Source: Rhodanobacter sp. C01 (lineage in GTDB: Bacteria > Pseudomonadota > Gammaproteobacteria > Xanthomonadales > Rhodanobacteraceae). From it: a DNA stretch of 64,000 bases. The translations under genes were made by a program, and so were the position numbers. Shown piece after piece: positions 40,501 through 47,728 of this stretch (positions are counted from its first letter, which is position 1; each line of letters begins with the position of its first letter). The stretch is from the NCBI RefSeq assembly GCF_002001045.1, contig NZ_MUNR01000007.1, forward strand, positions 1-64,000. The letters are read 5' to 3'. The notes below the pieces were generated by a model. That model was given only the letters and a program-made list of their open reading frames with translations, was not told the origin of the DNA and ran no database searches.

Positions 40501-43315
40501 GCGCCAGCTGGTGCAGGCGCATGCGTACTGGCGGCAGAAAGGGCTGGCGGTCGATCTGCTGATCTGGAACGAGGATCGCGCCGGCTACCGGCAGGAACTG
40601 CAGGACGCGATCATGGGCCTGATCGCCTCCGGCAGCGGGGCCAGCCTGCTCGATCATCCCGGTGGCATCTTCGTGCGTCCGGCGCAGCAGCTGTCCAGTG
40701 AGGACCGGCTGGTGGTACTGGCGAGCGCACGCATCATCCTGGTCGACAACCGCGGCAGCCTGGCCGAGCAGATCGCCCGGCGCCGGGTGGAAACACGTGC
40801 GCCGCGTTTCGAGCCGAGCCGGCCAAAACGCATCGGGGTCGCCGCGGCAGAAATTCCAAGGGCTTCCACGCTGCAACTGGCCAACCCCTACGGGGGGTTC
40901 AGCGCCGATGGCCGCGAATACGTCATCACCCTCGTTGACGGCAACGCCACACCGGCGCCGTGGGCCAACGTGCTGGCCAACCCGCACTTCGGCACGGTGA
41001 TCTCCGAGAGCGGGAGTGCCTATACCTGGGCCGAGAACGCCCACGAGTTCCGGCTGACCCCGTGGCACAACGACCCGGTCGGCGATGCCAGCGGCGAGGC
41101 GCTGTACCTGCGTGACGAGGAAACCGGCCAGGTGTGGTCGCCGACGCCGCTGCCCGCGCGCGGCAGCGGCGAATACGTGACCCGTCATGGCTTCGGCTAC
41201 AGCGTGTTCGAGCACAGCGAGGGCGGCATCCATTCCGAGCTGTGGGTCTATGTGGCGCTGGACGCCTCGGTGAAATTCTCGATGCTGAAGCTGCGCAACG
41301 ACTCCGGCCAGACGCGTCGGCTCAGCGCCACCGGCTACGTCGAATGGTTGCTGGGCGACTTGCGCGAGCGCACCGCGATGCATGTGGTGACCGAATCGGA
41401 CCCGGCCAGCGGCGCGTTGTTCGCACGCAACGCCTACAACACCGAGTTTCCGAATCGTGTGGCCTTTTTCGACGTGGACGATCCGGCACGCGGCATCGAC
41501 GGCGACCGCAGCGAATTCCTCGGCCGCAATGGCGGCATGGACGCACCGGCGGCACTCGGGCGCGCCAATCTGTCCGGCCGTCTCGGCGCCGGACTCGACC
41601 CCTGCGCGGCGCTGCAGTCGAACGTGACGCTGGACGACGGCGAGCAGCGGCAGCTGATCTTCCGCCTCGGCCTGGGCCGCGATGCCACCGATGCCGCCGC
41701 GCTGGTGCAGCGCTTCCGTGGCAACGGCACCGCGGCCGCCGCGCTGGCCGCGGTGCGCGCGCACTGGGAGCGCACGCTCGGCGCGGTCCAGGTCCATACA
41801 CCCGATCCCGCGCTCGACGTGCTCGCCAACGGCTGGCTGCTGTACCAGACCATCGGCTGCCGGCTGTGGGCGCGCAGCGGCTATTACCAGTCCGGCGGCG
41901 CGTTCGGCTTTCGCGACCAGCTGCAGGACTCGATGGCGGTGCTGCATGCGGCTCCCGAACTGGCACGTCGCCAGTTGCTGCTGTGCGCGGCGCATCAGTT
42001 CATCGAAGGCGACGTGCAGCACTGGTGGCATCCGCCGCTGGATCGCGGCGTGCGCACCACCTGCTCCGACGATTACCTGTGGCTGCCACTGGCCGCCAGT
42101 CGCTACGTGCTCGCCACCGCCGACCGCAGCGTGCTGGAGGAACGCATCGGCTACCTCGAAGGCCGCACCCTGCATCCGGGCGAGGAGTCCTATTACGACC
42201 TGCCGCAACATGCCGGCCTGCGCGAGACGCTGTACCGACACTGCGTGCGTGCGATCGAGCACAGCCTGCCGCGCGGCGCACACGGTCTCCCGCTGATCGG
42301 CGGCGGCGACTGGAACGACGGCATGAACCGGGTCGGCGAGCATGGCCGCGGCGAAAGCGTGTGGCTGGGCTTCTTCAGCTGCGAGGTACTGACGCGCTTC
42401 GCCGCGGTGGCCCGGCTGCACGACGACGAAGCCTTCGCGCTGCGCTGCGAGGACGAGGTCGCCAAGCTGCGCAGCGCACTGGAACAGCACGGCTGGGACG
42501 GTGCCTGGTACCGCCGCGCGTATTTCGACGACGGCACGCCGCTGGGCTCGAATGGCAACGACGAATGCCGCATCGACTCCATCGCGCAGAGCTGGTCGGT
42601 GCTGTCCGGCATGGCTGCACCCGAGCGACGCCAGCAGGCGATGGAGTCGCTCGACCAGCATCTGGTGCGCCGCGATGCCGGCCTGGTGCAGTTGCTCGAT
42701 CCGCCGTTCGACAAGTCCGCGCTCGACCCCGGTTACATCAAGGGCTACGTGCCCGGCGTGCGCGAGAACGGCGGGCAATACACGCATGCCGCGATCTGGG
42801 CCACGATGGCGTTTGCCGAACTCGGTGACAGCACGCGCGCGTGGGAGCTGCTGCGCATGATCAATCCGGTCAGCCACGGCAGCGACGACGCCATTACCAC
42901 CGGCGGTGGCCCCGTCACCGGAGGTGATCCCACCGAGATGGACGTCTACAAGGTCGAACCCTATGTGGTCAGCGCCGACGTCTACGCGGTCGCGCCGCAC
43001 ACCGGCCGCGGCGGCTGGAGCTGGTACACCGGCTCTGCCGGCTGGATGTACCGGCTCATCGTCGAATCACTGCTCGGCCTGCGGCTGGAAGCCGGCAGGC
43101 TGCGCTTCGCACCAGTGCTGCCGGAGGAATGGGAGGGCTTCACCATGGACTATCGCCACCGTGACACGCTGTACCGGATCCACGTGCGGCAAAGCGACGC
43201 CGGCACGCTGGGCACGGTGTGGCTGGATGGCGTGGCGCAGACGGACGGCCTCATTCCGCTGACCGACGACGGGGCGGAGCACAGCGTGGAACTCAACTGG
43301 CCACGGGGAAACTGA
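34565..43315 (+). CDS. ndvB: Giant NdvB-like cyclic beta-1,2-glucan synthase (GT84-GH94)
   Basis: A very large inner-membrane enzyme of about 2916 residues. The order matches NdvB/Cgs: an N-terminal soluble part, membrane helices near 455-510, and a GT84 glycosyltransferase domain with TLDTDTELP, AIDAFE and RHRWIRGDWQ. More membrane helices lie near 870-1020, followed by a glycoamylase-like domain and tandem GH94 glycoside-phosphorylase regions with GGGDWNDGMN carrying the catalytic Asp. It likely polymerises UDP-glucose into beta-1,2-glucan and trims or cyclises it. The start is uncertain: GTG 34565 or TTG 34640, the latter with AGGA 10 bases upstream. It is divergent from the GNAT gene; the integron begins 38 bases after its stop. 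Confidence 0.9.
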   Translation: MTVPIEGHRTAGTPADDPATQENLILNNGGILDLLKLRQLRALRRRRVAARTKPEQEPALRSELFSAEQMEQHGRLLAGQHRLSERANADLLLSRLADNEAVLTHTCERLTSATRRKRRITPAGEWLLDNFYLVEEQIRIARRHLPKGYSRELPRLGSGPSTGLPRVYDLALEIISHGDGRVDTANLSRFLAAYQEVTPLRLGELWAIPIMLRLALIENLRRVAARVMADWRYRGKAVRWADAMTATAERDPNSVVLVVADMARSNPPMNGPFVAEMARRLQGQSPALALPLSWIEQRLAESGQSIEHLLQLEAQQQAANQVSISNSIGSLRLLSAIDWRDFVEHNSVVDQQLREDPAGVYAAMDFATRDRYRHVVESIARKHRLTEPQVAEATLELCQVAATNAVLPALSQHVGYYLIDRGRRALEQHLGIRPTVAETLRRGFDKAPLPIYLGLLALLTFAFAQPLVVAAAHNRLPLWALFAIAVPAVILASQLGLSLLNWLATLTIAPQQLPRMDYSDGIPASACTLVAIPSLLTDAQDVEDLVESLEVRFLGNQDAQLHFALLTDFADADRETLPEDAALLRLARRRIEALNERHAGSAGDRFFLFHRPRRWNAAEQCWMGHERKRGKLADLNALLRGNAHDRFMLIVGDVAALPTVQYVITLDTDTELPRDCAHEFVGTIDHPLNRAVYDTEQQRVVSGYAILQPRVGISLPSTARSRYAQLYGSDAGIDPYTQMVSDVYQDVFHEGSFIGKGIYAIDAFERTLDGRFPENRILSHDLVEGCHARSGLLSDVQLYEEYPARYNADVKRRHRWIRGDWQLLPWLLPWAPTAHDGWRRNALTALSRWKILDNLRRSLVPASLLALLVTGWLLLSPVFSWTLAVLAMVLVPPLLAALLDLAQKPQDVQLDQHLRAASRAGGQHLARMALALAWLPHEVQYSLDAIMRTLWRMAVSHRRLLQWQTSSEVARRSSNAPAALWRLMWIGPLLAVVLAVALAWQRPLVLVLAAPLLLLWLLSPWIAWWISQPRRPSTFAPSTAQLRFLHMLARRTWAFFDSQVGPADHWLPPDNLQEQPGPVIAHRTSPTNIGMALLANLAGYDFGFLSAGRLLERSRQTLATMQQLPRHRGHFYNWYDTLSLQPLAPLYISAVDSGNLAGHLLTLRPGLLALLDEPVFPPRVLQGLLDTLNVLHDALDSTSAAALKPMQQELESALATPPPITSAAVDLLQRQLDHAHALAQALVVESGSDAEFWLDALLEQCSDLVDETTTFRLDPPIDDDGGFSGIPTLHQLARIEPLCWAAEAGADALRGRALERIALIERLAQQAGELALMDYRFLYDSTRDLLAIGYNVDQRRLDASYYDLLASEARLASFVAIAQGQLPQDNWFSLGRLLTTTGGEPVLLSWTGSMFEYLMPMLVMPSHEGTLLDQTCRAAVARQIEYGNQLNLPWGVSESGYNTLDAHFTYQYRAFGVPGLGLKRGLGDDVVIAPYASVMAMMVDPAAATRNLQRLVEVGALGRFGLYEAIDYTPARLPLGQDAALVRSFMAHHQGMSLLALAYALLDRPMQRRFESDPQFQATSLLLQERVPRTAAEYLHASGFPDVDDPSRTTEARLRVFADPDRARPAVQLLSNGHYHVMLSSAGGGYSRCGELALTRWREDITRDYWGMFCYLRDVASGEYWSTAYQPTVKKTELFEAIFSDARAEFRVREREFDAHTEIVVSPEDDIELRRTRITNRSRTRRTIELTSYAEVVLAPALADTLHPAFSKLFVQTELVPALQAIVCTRRPRAADEHVPWMCHLLAVHDADIDAISYETDRARFIGRGRSTAQPRMLDREQVQLSNSAGSVLDPVLAIRCRITLEPEQSATIDFVTGMADSRDGCMQLIGKYRDRHLADRVFDLAWTHSQVLLRQLNASLADAQLYEHMATAIIYPNANLRAEPAILRGNRRGQSGLWGQAISGDLPIVLLQIADPARIELVRQLVQAHAYWRQKGLAVDLLIWNEDRAGYRQELQDAIMGLIASGSGASLLDHPGGIFVRPAQQLSSEDRLVVLASARIILVDNRGSLAEQIARRRVETRAPRFEPSRPKRIGVAAAEIPRASTLQLANPYGGFSADGREYVITLVDGNATPAPWANVLANPHFGTVISESGSAYTWAENAHEFRLTPWHNDPVGDASGEALYLRDEETGQVWSPTPLPARGSGEYVTRHGFGYSVFEHSEGGIHSELWVYVALDASVKFSMLKLRNDSGQTRRLSATGYVEWLLGDLRERTAMHVVTESDPASGALFARNAYNTEFPNRVAFFDVDDPARGIDGDRSEFLGRNGGMDAPAALGRANLSGRLGAGLDPCAALQSNVTLDDGEQRQLIFRLGLGRDATDAAALVQRFRGNGTAAAALAAVRAHWERTLGAVQVHTPDPALDVLANGWLLYQTIGCRLWARSGYYQSGGAFGFRDQLQDSMAVLHAAPELARRQLLLCAAHQFIEGDVQHWWHPPLDRGVRTTCSDDYLWLPLAASRYVLATADRSVLEERIGYLEGRTLHPGEESYYDLPQHAGLRETLYRHCVRAIEHSLPRGAHGLPLIGGGDWNDGMNRVGEHGRGESVWLGFFSCEVLTRFAAVARLHDDEAFALRCEDEVAKLRSALEQHGWDGAWYRRAYFDDGTPLGSNGNDECRIDSIAQSWSVLSGMAAPERRQQAMESLDQHLVRRDAGLVQLLDPPFDKSALDPGYIKGYVPGVRENGGQYTHAAIWATMAFAELGDSTRAWELLRMINPVSHGSDDAITTGGGPVTGGDPTEMDVYKVEPYVVSADVYAVAPHTGRGGWSWYTGSAGWMYRLIVESLLGLRLEAGRLRFAPVLPEEWEGFTMDYRHRDTLYRIHVRQSDAGTLGTVWLDGVAQTDGLIPLTDDGAEHSVELNWPRGN

Positions 43316-43353
43316 CACCTGCCGACGAATGGCGTGCTCCGCCAGCCCGCAGC

Positions 43354-44370
43354 TCAGCGATCCAGCGGACTCAACACACCGTGGCCACCACGATTGAGTA
43401 CATGCGTGTAGATCTGGGTGGTGGCGACGTCCTTGTGGCCGAGCAGTTCCTGGATGGTGCGGATGTCCTGCCCGGCCTCCAGCAAGTGGGTGGCAAAGGA
43501 ATGTCGCAAGGTGTGGCAGGTAGCCGGCTTCACGATGCCGGCGCGGCGGCACGCTGCCTTGATCGCGCGCTGCAGCGACGACTCATCCAGATGATGGCGA
43601 CGCTCGATGCCGCTGTGCGGGTCGCAACTGCGAACGGACGCGGGAAACACGTACTGCCAGCCCCAGTCGCCGGCGGCACCAGGAAACTTGCGCGCCAACG
43701 CGTCAGGCATCCAGACCCGCCCGAAACCGGCGGCCACGTCGCGCTGGTGAATTCTTGCCGCCTCGGCCAACTGGGCCTGCAACGGCTCGACCAGCCGGCG
43801 CGGAAGCATCGTGCGGCGATCCTTCGCTCCCTTGCCTTGGCGCACCAATATCTCGCCGCGGGCAAAATCCACATCCTTTACCCGCAGCCTCACGCACTCC
43901 ATCAGGCGCATGCCGGTGCCGTACAACAAACTGCCCATCAACCAGTGCACACCCACCAGCTCATCCAGCAATGCCCTCGTTTCGACAGGCGTCAATACCA
44001 CCGGCAAACGCTGTGGCCTTTTCGCCCGCTCAACGCCATCGAGCCAGGGCAGCTCCACTTCCAGCACCTGTCGATACAGAAACAACAATGCCGACAGGGC
44101 CTGATTCTGGGTCGATGCCGAGACCTTCCCGTGCACGGCCAACGAGGTCAGGAACGCCTCGATCTCCGGCGCACCCATCTCCGACGGATGCCGTTTGTCA
44201 TTACCGAGAATGAACCGGCGTATCCATCCCACATAGGCTTCTTCGCTGCGCCTGGCCATGCCGAGCCTGCGCATCCTCTCCCGCACGCGATCCAGCAACT
44301 TCGGCGAACCCGACCCCGTTTCGCTTGCTCCATGCTCCGCCCCATGAAAGGATGACACCGGCATCTCCAC
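43354..44370 (-). CDS. intI: Integron integrase (tyrosine recombinase)
   Basis: A 338-residue tyrosine recombinase with an intact catalytic set: Arg in [12 protein letters not shown], Lys in [20 protein letters not shown] (HxxR), LGHKD and the nucleophilic Tyr in TTQIYTHV. The insertion between the Lys and the HxxR motif reads [17 protein letters not shown] followed by a basic HH segment. This is the alpha-I2 patch unique to integron integrases and separates it from phage or XerC/D enzymes. It is transcribed away from the cassettes, the usual orientation. GTG 44370 has AAGG 4 bases upstream; ATG 44364 is also possible. It appears fully functional. Confidence 0.95.
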   Translation of the reverse strand: MEMPVSSFHGAEHGASETGSGSPKLLDRVRERMRRLGMARRSEEAYVGWIRRFILGNDKRHPSEMGAPEIEAFLTSLAVHGKVSASTQNQALSALLFLYRQVLEVELPWLDGVERAKRPQRLPVVLTPVETRALLDELVGVHWLMGSLLYGTGMRLMECVRLRVKDVDFARGEILVRQGKGAKDRRTMLPRRLVEPLQAQLAEAARIHQRDVAAGFGRVWMPDALARKFPGAAGDWGWQYVFPASVRSCDPHSGIERRHHLDESSLQRAIKAACRRAGIVKPATCHTLRHSFATHLLEAGQDIRTIQELLGHKDVATTQIYTHVLNRGGHGVLSPLDR

Positions 44371-44459
44371 TCGCCTTCGGAAAGTTGAGATTAGGCTGCA
44401 GGATTAGGCCGCACCAAGCAGAGCAAGCCATTGATTCATGTAGGCCGTAACGCAACGAA

Positions 44460-44525
44460 AGCATCGACTGCACGGGGATAGGTCGCAGGATTACACTGCA
44501 TTTTGAAATCTACTAAGCGTTAGCT
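44460..44525 (+). other. attI: attI-like recombination site
   Basis: The first cassette boundary is the core GTTAGCT at 44519-44525, 149 bases upstream of the intI start codon. This is fixed because the first cassette's own attC begins AGCTAAC, the exact complement of that core, as a circularised cassette requires. The left limit of attI is a guess from the usual size of about 65 bases. The region 44371-44518 contains no gene. Confidence 0.7.
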
Positions 44526-44529
44526 GCTT

Positions 44530-45069
44530 ATGAACCTACCCTCGATACCAACAGACAATCTCTACAAATTTTGCGCGGTGTCAGGCGTAGTATTGCTGCT
44601 GTTTGGCGCGACGTTTCCAGTTCAAAAGCTCTTCGATACTCAAAATAATTTGGATCAAGTCAGAACCGAAGAACAAATTCTGTCGTTACAAATTGCTGAC
44701 CTTCAGGAGGACTTTCACCGCGTCAACTCCGATCTCGAGACTTTACAAAAGGACACCACTGCAGCGGAGGCGAACCCTCGTGCAGCAGATTTACCATCGT
44801 TGCGAGCTAGAAGTACTACAGCAGGTACCACTATCAACGCAGTTAAAAAGCAGAGCCGTCAGCTTGCGCTTATCAACGTAAGGCAACAGGGAAATTTCGA
44901 ACACCTTAAACATCTTATTCAACGCTTGTGGCTCTACGTCGCTGCAGCGGCTATCTTCATGCTGGGTGGGTTGCAGCTCGCTTTTTTCGGGTTCAGGTGT
45001 TGGTACTATCGTGTGCAGAAGCCTGCAGACGACCTTCTACAGCGCCAAATCCGCGAGAGCAGCAGCTAA
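44530..45069 (+). CDS. Integron cassette 1: two-membrane-span coiled-coil protein
   Basis: A 179-residue protein of unknown family. A first membrane segment (about residues 13-32) is followed by a charged helical stretch with heptad character (about 36-85), a Ser/Thr-rich loop and a second membrane segment (about 132-155). The hairpin-with-long-coil layout resembles spacer or sensor membrane proteins, but no specific match is known to me. Its start lies 4 bases after the attI core, and its stop codon is within the attC. It is adjacent to intI and is thus the most recently captured and probably best expressed cassette. Confidence 0.75.
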   Translation: MNLPSIPTDNLYKFCAVSGVVLLLFGATFPVQKLFDTQNNLDQVRTEEQILSLQIADLQEDFHRVNSDLETLQKDTTAAEANPRAADLPSLRARSTTAGTTINAVKKQSRQLALINVRQQGNFEHLKHLIQRLWLYVAAAAIFMLGGLQLAFFGFRCWYYRVQKPADDLLQRQIRESSS

Positions 45070-45126
45070 CAAGTCGTCCAAGCGGACGCGCGAAAAGCCG
45101 CGCGCCGCTTAACTCCAGCGTTAGCC
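45064..45126 (+). repeat. attC1
   Basis: It runs from the inverse core AGCTAAC (45064-45070) to the core GTTAGCC (45120-45126), with a longer central stem (GCGCGCGAAAAGCCGCGCGC type) than the other sites. The inverse core complements the first cassette's own boundary. Confidence 0.88.
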
Positions 45127-45137
45127 CTTGGAAGAAG

Positions 45138-45500
45138 ATGGCCGCACTTACATGGAAGAGCCCGGCGTTAATTGGAGCAGTCTGCTTGATCGCCGTGCTA
45201 TCTATCATCAATATCAAACGCGACCCGCCGCCCGAGTTGCAAGGCAGCCTTTTTGCACACGGGCACATCGTTCAGTGCAACTTCGAAAACCTGAGCCGGA
45301 GCAACAACAGTCAGTTTTTCCTGGGCATCACTTTGGATGCGCCTAGCGCGCCTTATTTGAGGCTCAATCCAAACAACTCGGAGCGGGGAAAATATGAGTC
45401 GTTGTGCCAACGCAAGGCAGCTGTGCATGTAACTTACCAAGCAATTCAGCGCCTTGTTGGTCCGATTCGATTCTGGGTCAAGGACATCGTCGAGGGCTAA
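45138..45500 (+). CDS. Integron cassette 2: single-span exported/membrane protein
   Basis: 120 residues with one N-terminal hydrophobic segment (about 8-25, ALIGAVCLIAVLSIINI) and a soluble, presumably periplasmic remainder with two cysteines. No family recognised. The ATG lies 11 bases after the cassette core and is preceded by GGAAGAAG. The stop codon is inside attC2. Confidence 0.7.
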   Translation: MAALTWKSPALIGAVCLIAVLSIINIKRDPPPELQGSLFAHGHIVQCNFENLSRSNNSQFFLGITLDAPSAPYLRLNPNNSERGKYESLCQRKAAVHVTYQAIQRLVGPIRFWVKDIVEG

Positions 45501-45551
45501 CAATTCGTTCAAGGCGGACGGCTACGCCGCCGCTTAACTCTAGCGTTAGAC
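45495..45551 (+). repeat. attC2
   Basis: Inverse core GGCTAAC (45495-45501) and core GTTAGAC (45545-45551), 57 bases. The inverse core is the exact complement of the cassette 2 start core GTTAGCC. Confidence 0.9.
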
Positions 45552-45554
45552 CGC

Positions 45555-46025
45555 ATGAACTACTCCCTTAGCTATCGCTCATCTCGATCCGAAGTCTGGC
45601 GCTTTTACTGGGACGCTTGGAGAGCGCGTCTTTGGCGCGTGCATCTGCTTGTCGCCGCTGTACTCGCGTTTGTGCTGCCCGACATACTTGGTGTTCCTCC
45701 TGCAATCCGCTCCTACGTGCTGTACTTCTTTGGTGCTTTGCCAGCTGTAACGCTCTTCTTTGCTCTGTGGCCGCAAGTCATGTTCAAGAGCAAAGAACGC
45801 ACTCTTCTTGTCGGGCCGGATGGCTGGTCAACCAAAATTGGCAACAAATCTGGCTCACGACGCTGGGCGGAGATTGCATCGGTTCAAGAAGCAAGAGACT
45901 CTGTGGTAATCACCAGCACTACGGGCAATGCTCTAATCGTTCCTGCACGCGCGTTCGTGGACGACGCGTTCAAGGGTCAGTTCGTCAAAGACTCGCAAGC
46001 ATGGCACCGCGCGCATGCGGTCTAA
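45555..46025 (+). CDS. Integron cassette 3: YcxB-like membrane protein
   Basis: 156 residues with two membrane segments (about 27-46 and 52-72), followed by a C-terminal beta domain. The pattern VGPDGWSTKIGNKSGSRRW and ALIVPARAF is that of the YcxB/bPH-like family. Function of the family is unknown. The ATG is 3 bases after the cassette core, so translation may depend on a very short leader. The stop codon lies in attC3. Confidence 0.72.
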   Translation: MNYSLSYRSSRSEVWRFYWDAWRARLWRVHLLVAAVLAFVLPDILGVPPAIRSYVLYFFGALPAVTLFFALWPQVMFKSKERTLLVGPDGWSTKIGNKSGSRRWAEIASVQEARDSVVITSTTGNALIVPARAFVDDAFKGQFVKDSQAWHRAHAV

Positions 46026-46076
46026 CATTTCGTTCAAGGCGGACGGCTACGCCGCCGCTTAACTCCAGCGTTAGAG
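46020..46076 (+). repeat. attC3
   Basis: Inverse core GTCTAAC (46020-46026) and core GTTAGAG (46070-46076), 57 bases. The inverse core exactly complements the cassette 3 start core GTTAGAC. Confidence 0.9.
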
Positions 46077-46079
46077 CCA

Positions 46080-46409
46080 ATGCCGATTCGAGCCGTAAAT
46101 GATCCACAAGTAATTGCCGCTTGGGCACAAGCGACATCGACGTATCGCAAGCGATACAAACTTGTGCAGCCCTCCATCGGCTTGGCAGCGTTGGCCTGTA
46201 TAGCTGCCGGCGTCTATCTGCAAAACATCTATATTGTTGCCCTGTTCCTTGTTTTCTTTCTTGCCCTCATGATCGCTCGCGCCGCAGAGAGAGTCAGCTT
46301 GGTCTGCCCCCACTGCTCCCAAACTCCAGTCAGTCCATTCGAGCGGGCATCACCCCTAGACATCGACTATTGTCCGCACTGCTTCTATTGGCTTAAATCT
46401 CCGTGGTAG
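46080..46409 (+). CDS. Integron cassette 4: membrane protein with zinc-ribbon tail
   Basis: 109 residues. Two adjacent membrane segments (about 33-48 and 50-67) are followed by a cytoplasmic-type tail with two CPHC knuckles at residues 76-79 and 98-101. That is the arrangement of a small zinc ribbon. The combination of a membrane hairpin and a zinc ribbon suggests nucleic-acid or protein binding at the membrane, but no function can be assigned. Confidence 0.7.
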   Translation: MPIRAVNDPQVIAAWAQATSTYRKRYKLVQPSIGLAALACIAAGVYLQNIYIVALFLVFFLALMIARAAERVSLVCPHCSQTPVSPFERASPLDIDYCPHCFYWLKSPW

Positions 46410-46422
46410 GCCCTCGCAAGGG

Positions 46423-46479
46423 GTCTAACTACTCGTTCAAGGCGGACGGCTACGCCGCCGCTTAACTCAAGCGTTAGAG
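46423..46479 (+). repeat. attC4
   Basis: Inverse core GTCTAAC (46423-46429) and core GTTAGAG (46473-46479), 57 bases. The expected inverse core for a cassette starting GTTAGAG would be CTCTAAC, so one outer base differs. Confidence 0.88.
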
Positions 46480-46485
46480 CTCATC

Positions 46486-46812
46486 ATGGCAAAGGCCGAG
46501 ATTATTCGAGCACTTCTGAATCAAGGCCACGCGCCAGAACTACGTGACCTCTTGTTCGGCTCGTCTCCGTACACCGACAAAGCCGCAAGAGCGCCAAAAG
46601 CAGATCCGCCTCCTCTTACGCACATCAAATTGGTAGCCGCAGCCCGCAATCACCTAGTCTTCGTATGCAAGTTCGGTACGCAAAAAGATCATGTCATCGA
46701 AGGCCACATGCACCATTTTTCTCACAAAGAAAAGTTTGAGCACTGGCTGGCTGAGGATGCGCCCGGAGTCACAGAATCAGAGCTAAAGCGGTTGCTCAAA
46801 GCAACTTCATGA
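46486..46812 (+). CDS. Integron cassette 5: soluble protein of unknown function
   Basis: 108 residues, no signal or membrane segment. The middle is His-rich (VIEGHMHHFSHKEKFEHWL), possibly metal-binding, and the C-terminus is helical. No family recognised. The cassette carries 23 bases of AT-rich sequence between the stop codon and attC5. Confidence 0.65.
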   Translation: MAKAEIIRALLNQGHAPELRDLLFGSSPYTDKAARAPKADPPPLTHIKLVAAARNHLVFVCKFGTQKDHVIEGHMHHFSHKEKFEHWLAEDAPGVTESELKRLLKATS

Positions 46813-46835
46813 TTACCAATCGATTTGGCAATATG

Positions 46836-46892
46836 CTCTAACAACTCGTTCAAGGCGGACGGCTTCGCCGCCGCTTAACTCCAGCGTTAGGC
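46836..46892 (+). repeat. attC5
   Basis: Inverse core CTCTAAC (46836-46842) and core GTTAGGC (46886-46892), 57 bases. The inverse core exactly complements the cassette 5 start core GTTAGAG. Confidence 0.9.
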
Positions 46893-46940
46893 CTGCTCAT
46901 CGGGGTCAGTCAGACGCGCATCAGCAAGAGGGGACAATGT

Positions 46941-47171
46941 GTGCTGGCAACTAGTACATTAAATCAAGCTTGGGTGAGCTTGCTGTTTGCCGGTGGGTTC
47001 GTGTACTTCGTTATAAATGGAGTCATAACTGGCAGCACAATTGTGTGGTACAGAAGAATTGAAAGATCAGAGAACCCAATTTTATTCTGGTTTTCGATTG
47101 TTTCGTGCAGCATGGGCGCAGTGTTTTTTTTGATATTGTATTTTTGGCCGAATCTGGCTCAATTGCGGTAA
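46941..47171 (+). CDS. Integron cassette 6: small two-span membrane protein
   Basis: A 76-residue hydrophobic protein with membrane segments at about 9-29 and 48-69 and a short charged loop (WYRRIERSENP). It starts at GTG 46941 after GAGGGGACA; an overlapping ATG at 46936 is closed by a stop after five codons. About 50 non-coding bases precede attC6. Unknown function; coding status is less certain than for its neighbours. Confidence 0.55.
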   Translation: MLATSTLNQAWVSLLFAGGFVYFVINGVITGSTIVWYRRIERSENPILFWFSIVSCSMGAVFFLILYFWPNLAQLR

Positions 47172-47221
47172 CGATTACTGATCTCAGGATCAAGGCTTGC
47201 CATGAGCTTATCGCGTCGCAG

Positions 47222-47278
47222 GCCTAACATCTCGTTCAAGGCGGACGCCTCCGGCGCCGCTTAACTCCAGCGTTAGGC
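47222..47278 (+). repeat. attC6
   Basis: Inverse core GCCTAAC (47222-47228) and core GTTAGGC (47272-47278), 57 bases; perfect complement to its cassette's start core. Confidence 0.9.
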
Positions 47279-47292
47279 AGAACGGAGCAGCT

Positions 47293-47646
47293 ATGCGCAA
47301 TTTGAAATTGGCTCTCGCAATTTCGGCGTTTTTCCTCTCGCTGCCGTCATACGGCGACTCTTTGCAAGTGCGCGAGTTCCAGACCTTGCCGCCGAACCAA
47401 CAGCGCCAAATAGTGGATGCCTCATACAATGCCATCACCGCCGCGTTGGTATTCGTCAACACTGAAAAAACGGGTTCCCGCGCTGCCAAGAAGCTCACGT
47501 CCTGCTTGCGCGACCGAGACACTGACTGGATCGTAGGGACAGTAAATGATTACATTGACCACTATGGCGAAATGGCAACGTCTCTTGGCGGTGCCATTAC
47601 ACAAGCCATGATGTGGAAATGCGGCGTTCTTATTTTCAAAAAATAG
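47293..47646 (+). CDS. Integron cassette 7: exported protein of unknown function
   Basis: 117 residues with a clear signal peptide (MRNLKLALAISAFFLSLPSYG, cleaved after about residue 21). The mature domain of about 96 residues is helical and contains two cysteines, consistent with a small periplasmic protein. No family recognised. GGAGC precedes the ATG. Confidence 0.7.
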   Translation: MRNLKLALAISAFFLSLPSYGDSLQVREFQTLPPNQQRQIVDASYNAITAALVFVNTEKTGSRAAKKLTSCLRDRDTDWIVGTVNDYIDHYGEMATSLGGAITQAMMWKCGVLIFKK

Positions 47647-47668
47647 CAGTATCAATGGGCCCGGTAAG

Positions 47669-47725
47669 GCCTAACATTTCGTTCAAGGCGGACGGCTTCG
47701 CCGCCGCTTAACTCTAGCGTTAGGG
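47669..47725 (+). repeat. attC7
   Basis: Inverse core GCCTAAC (47669-47675) and core GTTAGGG (47719-47725), 57 bases. It complements its cassette's start core. Confidence 0.9.
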
Positions 47726-47728
47726 GTC

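Noticed and set aside
39728-43000. 1090-codon open frame antisense to ndvB
   Set aside because: Same artefact; no ribosome-binding site or recognisable domains.
43354-44370. Phage or genomic-island integrase
   Set aside because: The alpha-I2 insertion, the absence of a tRNA attachment site or phage genes, and the adjacent attC array identify it as IntI.
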